In this document: piece after piece, positions 11,586 through 21,278 of the stretch
Layout of the letters: each line of letters opens with the position of its first letter
Numbering within the stretch: the stretch's first letter is position 1
DNA from: Ancylobacter sp. SL191
GTDB taxonomy: Bacteria; Pseudomonadota; Alphaproteobacteria; Rhizobiales; Xanthobacteraceae
Assembly: GCF_026625645.1 (NCBI RefSeq)
Contig: NZ_CP113056.1
Span: forward strand, 2,889,001 to 2,953,000
Reading direction: 5' to 3'
Length of the DNA stretch: 64,000 nt
Translations under genes and position numbers: made by a program
The notes under the pieces: generated by a model
The model's input: the letters and a program-made list of their open reading frames with translations, nothing else
Told to the model about the DNA's origin: nothing
Databases searched by the model: none

Positions 11586-12524
11586 ATGCGCATCGAGGCT
11601 TCAACCGGCCCGGCATCCACCGGCCCCATCGGCGTCTCGTCCCCTCGTGCCAATGGGCCGTCCCGCGTGTCGTCGCCGCCGCTTTCCCCCGAAACCCAGC
11701 TGCCGAGCGCGCTGCGCGCGCCGACCATACTCGTCTTCGATTCGGGGCTGGGTGGGCTCTCCGTGTTCCGCGAGCTGGCGCGGGTGCGGCCCGATGCGCG
11801 CTTCGTCTATGCCGCCGATGATGTGGCCTTTCCCATCGGCTCCTGGGAGGAGGGCGCGCTGCTGACCCGGCTGGTCTGCGTCATCGACGCGTTGATTGCC
11901 CGTGTGCGGCCCGATGCGGTGGTGATCGCCTGCAACACCGCCTCGACGCTCGTTCTGCCGAGCCTGCGCGCGCGCCATGCCATTCCCTTCATCGGCACGG
12001 TGCCGGCGATCAAGCCGGCCTGCGAGAGCTCGCTCAGCCGGCAGGTGAGCGTGCTGGCGACACCGGGCACGGTGAAGCGCGACTACACCCAGACCCTCAT
12101 CCGCGACTTCGCCGGCAATTGCGCGGTGACGCTGGTCGGCTCGACGCAGCTCGCCGCGCTCGCCGAGGCCGCCATGGCCGGTGAGAGCGTGCCCGACGAG
12201 GCCTTTGCCGCCGAGATTGCCCCCGCCTTTGTGCGCGCCGGCAAGGCGCGGACCGACGCGGTGGTGCTGGCCTGCACGCATTACCCGCTGGTGCTCGACC
12301 GCCTCCAGAAGGTCGCGCCCTGGCCGGTGCGCTGGATTGATCCGGCGCCGGCCATCGCCCGGCGCCTTGCCGCGCTGCTCGGCCCCACGGCCTTTGCCGC
12401 GAGCCCGGCGCCGCTGAGGCTGTTCTCGACCGGGCGGCCGCTCGATTCGCGGCTGGTGGAGACCATCATCGGCCGCGCGGCGCGGGCGGGTGAGGTGCTG
12501 CCGGTGGCGATGGCGGCGGCCTGA
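11586..12524 (+). CDS. murI: Glutamate racemase
   Basis: A cytosolic enzyme of about 312 residues that makes D-glutamate for peptidoglycan. Diagnostic motifs are FDSGLGGLSV, VIACNTAST with the first catalytic Cys, and VLACTHYPL with the second catalytic Cys. The ATG at 11586 has GGAGA about 9 bp upstream; earlier in-frame ATGs at 11463 and 11571 are possible. The first 45 or so residues are a Ser/Pro-rich tail not needed for the fold, so the true start could be further in. A lytic transglycosylase follows, giving a cell-wall pair. Confidence 0.93.
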   Translation: MRIEASTGPASTGPIGVSSPRANGPSRVSSPPLSPETQLPSALRAPTILVFDSGLGGLSVFRELARVRPDARFVYAADDVAFPIGSWEEGALLTRLVCVIDALIARVRPDAVVIACNTASTLVLPSLRARHAIPFIGTVPAIKPACESSLSRQVSVLATPGTVKRDYTQTLIRDFAGNCAVTLVGSTQLAALAEAAMAGESVPDEAFAAEIAPAFVRAGKARTDAVVLACTHYPLVLDRLQKVAPWPVRWIDPAPAIARRLAALLGPTAFAASPAPLRLFSTGRPLDSRLVETIIGRAARAGEVLPVAMAAA

Positions 12525-12624
12525 GTCGCCCTGTCGTACGACCGGCCCGGCTTCCGGCCTTGCCGCTGCCGCCTTAGCCGCGCAGCATGCCGCATCGGCA
12601 AAAACTGCCCGCAAGGATTCGTCC

Positions 12625-13911
12625 GTGACCTGTTTGCGCGTGCCGCCCGCGACCCACGTCTCCGATGGCACGGCGCCGGAAGGCTGGACCCGCCGCCACT
12701 TTCTCCTTGCCGGCGCCGCGCTGGCCGGCGCGGGTGCGCTGGGCATCGATGCGGCGGACGCGCAGCAGGCCGACAAGCCCTTCGAGGTCTGGGTCGCCGA
12801 GTTTCGCGCCCGCGCCCGTGCGCGCGGCATTTCCGATGCGGTCTATGACAAGGTCACGCGCGGGCTGGAGCCGGACACCTCGGTTTACGCCAAGGACAGC
12901 GGCCAGCCGGAATTCCGTGAGCAGCTCTGGCAATATCTCAACCGCCGTATCTCCGAATGGAGGCTCAATACCGGCCGCGCGGCGGCGCAGAAGAACGCCG
13001 CGCTGATGAAGCGCCTGCAGGGCGATTTCGGCGTCGAGCCGGATGCGCTGCTCGGCCTGTGGGGCATGGAGAGCGCCTTCGGCGAACTGGTCGATGATCC
13101 CGACCATATGAAGCCGGTCTTCCCCTCGCTCGCCGCGCTCGCCTGGGGTGAGCCGCGCCGGCGCAAATACTGGGAGACCGAATTCCTCAACGCCTGCGCC
13201 ATCGTCCAGCGCGGCTGGGCGCAGCCGGATGAGATGCAGGGCTCCTGGGCCGGCGCCATGGGGCATACGCAGTGGATGCCCGAGGTCTGGCTCAATCTCG
13301 GCGTCGATTATGACGGCAACGGCGTGCCCTCGCCCTATTCGGTGCCGGACGCGCTGGCGGGCTCCTCGCGCTATCTGATCCAGCGCGGCAACTACCAGCG
13401 CGGCCTGCCCTGGGGCTTCGAGGTGCGCATGGACGGCGTCTCCGAGAATCTGGCGGACAACAAGACGCGCCGCAGCGTCGCCGACTGGGCCAAGGCCGGC
13501 GTCACCCCGGCCGGGGGCGGGCGCTTCGACCTGCCGAAGGCGACCGCGCGGCTCTGGGCCCCCGTAGGACCGGAGGGGCCGTGCTTCCTGCTGACGCAGA
13601 ATTTCTACGCCGTGCGCAGCTACAACCCCTCGATGAACTATGCCCTCGCCGTCTGCCATCTCGGCGACCGGGTGCTGGGCGGCGCGCCCTTCATCACGCC
13701 GTTTCCGGGCGGCGAGCGCGCGCTCACGCTCGCGGAGATCCAGGAGGTTCAACGTCGCCTCACCCGCGCCGGCTTCGACACGGGCGGGGCGGATGGGCGG
13801 GTGGGCAACATGACCATGCGCGCGGTGGCCGATTTCCAGAAGAAGATCGGTCTGGACCCCGACGGCTATGCCAGCCTTGATGTGCTGGCGGCGCTGCGCA
13901 AGGGGCGGTGA
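12625..13911 (+). CDS. Tat-exported MltB-family lytic murein transglycosylase with PG-binding domain
   Basis: A protein of about 428 residues. The N-terminus carries a twin-arginine signal (TRRHFLLAG, RR at 23-24) followed by a hydrophobic stretch and an ADA cleavage site. The catalytic domain has GLWGMESAFG with the expected catalytic Glu at about 149, and QGSWAGAMGHTQWMP. The C-terminal 60 residues form a peptidoglycan-binding-1 fold (EIQEVQRRLTRAGFDTGGADGRVG). Such enzymes cleave the MurNAc-GlcNAc bond in the periplasm. The GTG at 12625 with AAGGA 7 bp upstream is preferred. Tat rather than Sec export means it would fold before crossing the membrane. Confidence 0.9.
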   Translation: MTCLRVPPATHVSDGTAPEGWTRRHFLLAGAALAGAGALGIDAADAQQADKPFEVWVAEFRARARARGISDAVYDKVTRGLEPDTSVYAKDSGQPEFREQLWQYLNRRISEWRLNTGRAAAQKNAALMKRLQGDFGVEPDALLGLWGMESAFGELVDDPDHMKPVFPSLAALAWGEPRRRKYWETEFLNACAIVQRGWAQPDEMQGSWAGAMGHTQWMPEVWLNLGVDYDGNGVPSPYSVPDALAGSSRYLIQRGNYQRGLPWGFEVRMDGVSENLADNKTRRSVADWAKAGVTPAGGGRFDLPKATARLWAPVGPEGPCFLLTQNFYAVRSYNPSMNYALAVCHLGDRVLGGAPFITPFPGGERALTLAEIQEVQRRLTRAGFDTGGADGRVGNMTMRAVADFQKKIGLDPDGYASLDVLAALRKGR

Positions 13912-13981
13912 GGGGCTATGGCTCGGCTGTGTCCCGTGAAAACAAGTGGAATCAGTCGGTCGCGCGACCTATATTCATGTC

Positions 13982-14215
13982 ATGGGCGCGATACCGTTCG
14001 ATACGCTGAAACTCGCGAGGACGTTGCGGGATAAGGCTCACTTCACGGCCGAACAGGCCGAGGGTGTTGCCGATGCCCTTGCGGACGCTTTTCAGGATCG
14101 TGTCGCCACCAAGGACTATCTGGCGCTGCTTGAGCAAAGGCTGACGATCAAGATCGGCGGTATGCTGGCTGTGGCGGTCGGTGTGCTCACGGCCTTCCTC
14201 AAGCTCGCCAGCTGA
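13982..14215 (+). CDS. Small DUF1640-like membrane-anchored coiled-coil protein
   Basis: A 77-residue protein. The N-terminal half is charged and helical (FDTLKLARTLRDKAHFTAEQAEGVADALADAF); a Leu-rich helix (DYLALLEQRLTIK) and a C-terminal membrane segment (IGGMLAVAVGVLTAFLKL) follow. This matches the pattern of bacterial DUF1640/CCDC90-type proteins, whose role is not established. The ATG at 13982 (MGAIPFDTLK) is chosen because related proteins begin just before FDT; an upstream ATG at 13946 has no better ribosome site. Confidence 0.65.
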   Translation: MGAIPFDTLKLARTLRDKAHFTAEQAEGVADALADAFQDRVATKDYLALLEQRLTIKIGGMLAVAVGVLTAFLKLAS

Positions 14216-14409
14216 AACCCCCGCACCCTTGACCTTCCGGCCTTTTGCGACTATCCACCCGCTCACGCACGGGGTCGGCAACGGCCCCGTGTTACGTTTC
14301 ACGCACCCGTGGACCTGACCGGCGCGTTCGGACAGGGCCTGTCACTTCCCGCAAGGGAGGAGAGGAGGGGGCGCGATCCAAACCGCAACCTTGCGAAGAG
14401 GACCAGCGC

Positions 14410-15027
14410 ATGAGCAAGCGCGTTTCGGCCAAGCACAAGCTTGACCGCCGTATGGGCGAGAATATCTGGGGTCGCCCGAAGAGCCCCATCAACAAGCGTG
14501 AATACGGCCCGGGCCAGCACGGCCAGCGCCGCAAGGGCAAGCTTTCCGACTTCGGCGTGCAGCTGCGCGCCAAGCAGAAGCTCAAGGGCTACTACGCCTC
14601 GATCGGCGAGAAGCAGTTCCACGCGATCTATGTTGAAGCCTCGCGCCTCAAGGGCGACACCGGCGCCAACCTGATCGGCCTGCTGGAGCGCCGTCTCGAC
14701 GCGGTCGTCTACCGCGCCAAGTTCGTTCCGACCGTCTTCGCCGCCCGCCAGTTCGTGAGCCACGGCCACGTCAAGGTGAACGGCCAGCGCGTCAACATCC
14801 CGAGCTACAAGGTCAAGGTCGGCGACGTGATCGAGGTCAAGGAAGCCTCGAAGCAGCTCGCCCTCGTCATCGAGGCCGCCGCCTCCGGTGAGCGCGACGT
14901 TCCGGACTATCTGGAAGTCGACGGCCACAAGATGACCGCCAAGTTCGCGCGCGTGCCCGAGCTCAACGAGGTGCCCTATCCGGTCGTGATGGAGCCCAAC
15001 CTCGTGGTCGAGTATTATTCGCGCTGA
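14410..15027 (+). CDS. rpsD: 30S ribosomal protein S4
   Basis: A 205-residue primary 16S-rRNA-binding protein. It has the S4 N-terminal domain ([51 protein letters not shown]) and the S4 RNA-binding fold ([34 protein letters not shown], spelled here only as its conserved blocks LERRLD and HGHVKVNG). The start is MSKRVS with AGAGGA upstream; the longer open frame extends into non-coding sequence. It is transcribed alone and ends at a strong terminator. Confidence 0.97.
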   Translation: MSKRVSAKHKLDRRMGENIWGRPKSPINKREYGPGQHGQRRKGKLSDFGVQLRAKQKLKGYYASIGEKQFHAIYVEASRLKGDTGANLIGLLERRLDAVVYRAKFVPTVFAARQFVSHGHVKVNGQRVNIPSYKVKVGDVIEVKEASKQLALVIEAAASGERDVPDYLEVDGHKMTAKFARVPELNEVPYPVVMEPNLVVEYYSR

Positions 15028-15049
15028 TCCCAACGGATCGCGAGAGACG

Positions 15050-15078
15050 AAAAAGCCGCCCCTCGGGGCGGCTTTTTT
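15050..15078. terminator. Bidirectional rho-independent terminator (rpsD / small membrane protein)
   Basis: GCCGCCCC (15055-15062) pairs with GGGGCGGC (15065-15072). A run of T follows on the plus strand and a run of A precedes it, so it can stop transcription both from rpsD and from the convergent pur-bolA-grxD side. Confidence 0.9.
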
Positions 15079-15387
15079 ATTTTCCGCCCTGAAGCACGAT
15101 CAGGACAAAGGCAGTACCTGCGATTGCCGCGGGAAGCAGGACGAAAAGCGCGGGGGCCAGCCAGCTCGCCAGCGCCGCCGAGCGATAACGCCCGAACCCG
15201 GCGAGCACGGGAGCCGCCACGATCATGATGGCGCCCAGAAGCGGAATCCCCGCCACATGAAACTTCGCAAGCGGCGGCAGTTGATCCGCCTTCCCTGCAA
15301 GCGCGGGCAACCCGAAAGCGATCACGATCGCAGCCGTCGCGGCTGTTCCTGCCGCGATAAGCCCGATGGCCAGGTACCTCGACAGCC

Positions 15388-15391
<4 letters not shown>
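15077..15391 (-). CDS. Small integral membrane protein, unknown function
   Basis: A 104-residue protein with about three to four hydrophobic segments ([63 protein letters not shown] in shorthand). No domain is recognised. The GTG start (15391) overlaps the grxD stop as GTGA, so it is probably translated by coupling at the end of the pur-bolA-grxD transcript. Its stop codon touches the T tract of the shared terminator. Confidence 0.6.
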
Positions 15392-15726
<335 letters not shown>

Positions 15727-15800
15727 GGCATTGCCCTTCTGGCGATCCCTGGCGGGAAAGTGGTGGAGCGGCGCGGGCGCGTTAAGCGACGTCGCCGCGT

Positions 15801-16034
15801 TCAGTCCGGCACATTGGTCTGGAGCGCGAGGGCGTGCAAGATGCCGCCCATCTGCCCCTTGAGCGCCGCATAGACCATCTGGTGCTGCTGCACGCGGCTC
15901 TTGCCGCGGAAGCTCTCCGAGATGACGGTTGCGGCATAGTGATTGCCGTCGCCGGCGAGATCACGAATCTCCACCGAGGCGTCCGGTACTCCCTCACGGA
16001 TCAGCCGTTCAATCTCGGCCGCTTCCATCGCCAT
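15801..16034 (-). CDS. bolA: BolA-family protein
   Basis: A 77-residue BolA/YrbA-type protein with the class II KH-like fold: MEAAEIERLIREGVPDASVEI, DGNHYAATVISESFRGKSRVQQHQMVYAAL (given as blocks GNHYAA and VQQHQMVY) and GILHALALQTNVP. The conserved His before MVY is present. BolA proteins bind monothiol glutaredoxins, here encoded next door. GGGAG lies about 9 bp upstream of the ATG at 16034. purL ends just upstream, so it is likely part of the purine transcript. Confidence 0.93.
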   Translation of the reverse strand: MAMEAAEIERLIREGVPDASVEIRDLAGDGNHYAATVISESFRGKSRVQQHQMVYAALKGQMGGILHALALQTNVPD

Positions 16035-16047
16035 GGATGATGCTCCC

Positions 16048-18258
<2,211 letters not shown>

Positions 18259-18313
18259 GCGGGCCGTCTTACGTTTGCGGGGCGAGGCGGGGCGGGCCGG
18301 CGAGGGGAGACCC

Positions 18314-19012
18314 TCAGGCCCGCTCCAGCGCTCCGGCGAGGCTCTCGAAAAGGGCGCGGCCATCGGTCGGACCGATGGCGGGGTCGACGTGGTTTTCCGG
18401 GTGCGGCATCAGGCCGAGCACGTTCAGCTTCTCGGAGACGATGCCGGCGATGGAGTTGGCGGCGCCGTTGAGCACCTGCGTGTCGTCGCGCGTGCCGCTG
18501 GCGGTGACATAGCGGAACAGCACGCGGCCCTCGCCCTCCAGACGCTTCAGCGTCTCGGCATCGGCGGTGTAGTTGCCTTCACCATGGGCGACGGGGAAGC
18601 GGACAATGGCGCCCTTGGCATAGCGACGGGTGAAGGGCGTGTCGTTGCGCTCGACCTTCAGCAGCGCCTCGCGGCAGATGAAGCGCAGGCGGGAATTGCG
18701 GACCAGCACGCCCGGCAGCAAGCCGCTCTCGCACAGGATCTGGAAGCCGTTGCAGATGCCCAGCACCAGGCCGCCGCGGGCCGCGTGCTCGCGCACGGCG
18801 TCCATGATGGCGGCGCGGGCGGCGATGGCGCCGCAGCGCAGATAATCGCCATAGGAGAAGCCGCCGGGTAGCACCACGAGATCGGTGCCGGCGGGCAGGG
18901 AGGTCTCGGCGTGCCACACCATGGCCGGCTTGGAACCGGAGACGGTGGTGAGGGCGTGCGCGGCATCGCCCTCGCGGTTGGAGCCGGGGAAGACGAGAAC
19001 GGCTGATTTCAT
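18314..19012 (-). CDS. purQ: Phosphoribosylformylglycinamidine synthase, PurQ glutaminase subunit
   Basis: A 232-residue class I glutamine amidotransferase that feeds ammonia to PurL. It contains [15 protein letters not shown], the nucleophile elbow [10 protein letters not shown] with the catalytic Cys, and the His/Glu pair region GLMPHPENH near the C-terminus. The start ATG overlaps by 4 bp the stop of the small coiled-coil gene (19009-19245). Part of the purS-purQ-purL unit. Confidence 0.97.
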   Translation of the reverse strand: MKSAVLVFPGSNREGDAAHALTTVSGSKPAMVWHAETSLPAGTDLVVLPGGFSYGDYLRCGAIAARAAIMDAVREHAARGGLVLGICNGFQILCESGLLPGVLVRNSRLRFICREALLKVERNDTPFTRRYAKGAIVRFPVAHGEGNYTADAETLKRLEGEGRVLFRYVTASGTRDDTQVLNGAANSIAGIVSEKLNVLGLMPHPENHVDPAIGPTDGRALFESLAGALERA

Positions 19013-19245
19013 GGGACGAGCGGGCTTTCGGTCAGTTCAAGACGGCGTTCGATCCGCTCCAGCCGGGCGTCGTGCCGCGTGAGCGTCGCATAGATGTTGT
19101 GGATGTCCTGCTGCATCGCGATCTGATGCGTGCGGATGGCCTGAAGCTCCTGCTTTACCTCGTCGACCTTGCCGTCGAGCCTGACGAGGCGTTCCTGAAT
19201 GGACCTCAGGACCTCGAAAAGGAGCTCGTTGGTGACGTCGGCCAT
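19009..19245 (-). CDS. 78-residue coiled-coil protein inside the purS-purQ operon
   Basis: A short, highly charged helical protein with heptad-like spacing throughout ([58 protein letters not shown]). No membrane segment or catalytic motif. It ends in an ATGA overlap with purQ, so the two are probably co-translated. The coiled coil suggests oligomerisation or a partner; no function is known to me. A similar-looking small gene at this place would be worth checking in related genomes. Confidence 0.65.
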   Translation of the reverse strand: MADVTNELLFEVLRSIQERLVRLDGKVDEVKQELQAIRTHQIAMQQDIHNIYATLTRHDARLERIERRLELTESPLVP

Positions 19246-19278
19246 GGTCCGGGGCTTCCCTAGCGTCGGGTCAGTCTA

Positions 19279-19521
19279 TCACCCGACAAACTCGATGCGG
19301 TAGGATTCGATCACGGTGTTGGCCAGCAGCTTCTCGCAGGCCTCCTTGAGCGTCGCCTCGGCCTTGGCCTGGTCGGCGCCGTCCAGTTCGACATCGAAGA
19401 CCTTGCCCTGGCGGACGCTGGCGATGCCGGGCACGCCGAGCGAGCGCAGCGCGCCTTCGATTGCCTTGCCCTGCGGATCGAGCACGGCGGATTTCAGGGT
19501 GACGAGAACGCGCGCCTTCAT
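19279..19521 (-). CDS. purS: Phosphoribosylformylglycinamidine synthase, PurS subunit
   Basis: An 80-residue PurS with the family pattern MKARVLVTLKSAVLDPQGKAIEGALRSLG (block LDPQGKAIEGAL), VRQGKVFDVELDG and a C-terminal LANTVIESYRIEF. PurS bridges PurL and PurQ in the FGAM synthase complex. The ATG at 19521 fits the family start; the open frame extends upstream without similarity. purC lies 137 bp upstream in the same direction. Confidence 0.96.
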   Translation of the reverse strand: MKARVLVTLKSAVLDPQGKAIEGALRSLGVPGIASVRQGKVFDVELDGADQAKAEATLKEACEKLLANTVIESYRIEFVG

Positions 19522-19658
19522 GGGACCACTCGTAAAAACTTGCGGGTGAAAAACACAGACGGGGGCAACCGGGCCCCCGCCTATCATCAGCCTGCACCGG
19601 GCTCAATGCCCGATCCGGTATAGGAGACCACCGAAAGCCGCAGCTCCCGGCGCGCCCG

Positions 19659-20435
19659 TCACTCTTCGGGTTCGGACTTGACCAGAACCGGACCACCCTG
19701 GCTGCGCTCGTTCTCGGACATGATGCCGAGGCGGCGCGCCACTTCCGAATAGGCCTCGACGAGGCCGCCCATGTCGCGGCGGAAGCGATCCTTGTCGAGC
19801 TTGTCGTTCGACTTGATGTCCCACAGACGGCAGGAATCCGGGCTGATCTCGTCGGCGACGACGATCCGCATCATGTCGCCTTCCCAGAGGCGGCCGCATT
19901 CCATCTTGAAGTCGACAAGGCGGATGCCGACGCCGAGGAACAGGCCCGACAGGAAATCATTCACGCGGATGGCCAGCGCGATGATGTCGTCGATTTCCTG
20001 GGTGGTCGCCCAGCCGAACGCCGTGATGTGCTCTTCCGACACCATCGGGTCGTTGAGCGCGTCGTTCTTGTAATAGAATTCGATGATCGACCGGGGAAGC
20101 TGCGTGCCTTCCTCGATGCCGAGGCGGGTCGACAGCGAACCGGCGGCGACGTTGCGCACCACCACTTCAAGCGGGATGATCTCGACCTCGCGGATGAGCT
20201 GCTCGCGCATGTTCAGCCGCTTGATGAAATGGGTCGGGACACCGATCTCGTTCAGCTTCAGGAAGATGTATTCCGAGATACGGTTGTTCAGCACGCCTTT
20301 GCCGTCGATGACGTCGTGCTTCTTGTTGTTGAAGGCAGTGGCGTCATCCTTGAAGTGCTGGATCAGCGTGCCTGGCTCAGGGCCCTCATAGAGGACCTTC
20401 GCCTTACCTTCATAAATGCGGCGGCGGCGGCTCAT
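19659..20435 (-). CDS. purC: SAICAR synthetase
   Basis: A 258-residue enzyme joining CAIR and aspartate with ATP in purine synthesis. Motifs are [43 protein letters not shown] (block RISEYIF), [11 protein letters not shown], the Asp-rich [10 protein letters not shown] and [13 protein letters not shown]. The ATG at 20435 ([10 protein letters not shown]) is preferred over one at 20465. It heads the minus-strand purine cluster purC-purS-x-purQ-purL-bolA-grxD. Confidence 0.97.
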   Translation of the reverse strand: MSRRRRIYEGKAKVLYEGPEPGTLIQHFKDDATAFNNKKHDVIDGKGVLNNRISEYIFLKLNEIGVPTHFIKRLNMREQLIREVEIIPLEVVVRNVAAGSLSTRLGIEEGTQLPRSIIEFYYKNDALNDPMVSEEHITAFGWATTQEIDDIIALAIRVNDFLSGLFLGVGIRLVDFKMECGRLWEGDMMRIVVADEISPDSCRLWDIKSNDKLDKDRFRRDMGGLVEAYSEVARRLGIMSENERSQGGPVLVKSEPEE

Positions 20436-20781
20436 GGGTGGGTACCGTCGGTTGAGGAAGTCCATTAGGGTGCCGGGGCTCCGGTTCCGGGTTCACGGCT
20501 GGGGCGCCGCACGTTTACGCGATCTGTCGCGCCCTGGCGATCTCGATATCGCCGACGATTCGTTTCGCTCCGGCTCCGGCGCCCACGCGCGGACACTAGC
20601 CGATCGCCGGTGCGGATACAAACAGGACCGCGTGCATGTCTGGCGTGTCCCCACCGCACGGGACATGTCGGGGCCCCGAGCGGCAGATTGCCGTAGGGGG
20701 CGGTGGATGGCCGCGACGGCGTTGATTTGGGTGCGGGCACGCGATAATCAAGCCGCAACTTACAGACATGGGGGCCATGGC
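20436..20781. other. Divergent intergenic region purC / DUF1476
   Basis: About 345 bp holding the promoters of both divergent genes. Reading frames here are Arg-rich and unconvincing. The only structure I see is a short hairpin GGCGAT-CTCGAT-ATCGCC near 20537. No purine riboswitch core or PurR-like box is visible. Confidence 0.45.
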
Positions 20782-21105
20782 ATGAGCACGTTCGACAACC
20801 GCGAAGATGCGTTCGAGGCGAAGTACGCCCATGACGAGGCCCTGAAGTTCAAGGCCCATGCCCGCCGCAACAAGGCGCTTGGCCTGTGGGTCGCCGAGAA
20901 GCTGGGCCTCGCTGGCGCCGATGCCGACGCCTATGCCCGCACCCTCATTGAGGCCGATCTGCAGGAAGCCGGCGACGAGGATGTGTACCGCAAGGTCAAG
21001 GCCGACCTCGACGCCAAGGGCCTCGATGTGTCCGAGCACCGCATCCGCCGCACCATGGACGAGTTGCTGGCCGAGGCGATCACCCAGCTCAAGACCGAAG
21101 GCTGA
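20782..21105 (+). CDS. DUF1476 protein (F1FO-ATPase zeta-inhibitor family)
   Basis: A 107-residue all-helical protein with the family pattern FDNREDAFEAKYAHDEALKFKAHARRNK (block REDAFEAKYAHDE), LGLWVAEKLGL, EADLQEAGDEDVYRKV and a C-terminal HRIRRTMDELLAEAI. DUF1476 includes the zeta subunit of alphaproteobacterial F1FO-ATP synthases, which blocks ATP hydrolysis by inserting its N-terminus into F1. Function here is inferred from the family. The start is MSTFDNRED; the gene diverges from purC. Confidence 0.9.
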   Translation: MSTFDNREDAFEAKYAHDEALKFKAHARRNKALGLWVAEKLGLAGADADAYARTLIEADLQEAGDEDVYRKVKADLDAKGLDVSEHRIRRTMDELLAEAITQLKTEG

Positions 21106-21278
21106 CGCGTCCGGCCGTCAGGCCCGGTGCTGCCTGGCCACCGATTCGCGCAGGCGCCGGGCTGGTTGCACCTTGGCAACCATCTTTTCGGCATTTGATT
21201 GCGACAGGCGGCGATTGCAGTCATCCGTGAGGATGGCCGCGATCGTCCGTTCGGGAAGGTCGTGGCATGGGAGGCCCC

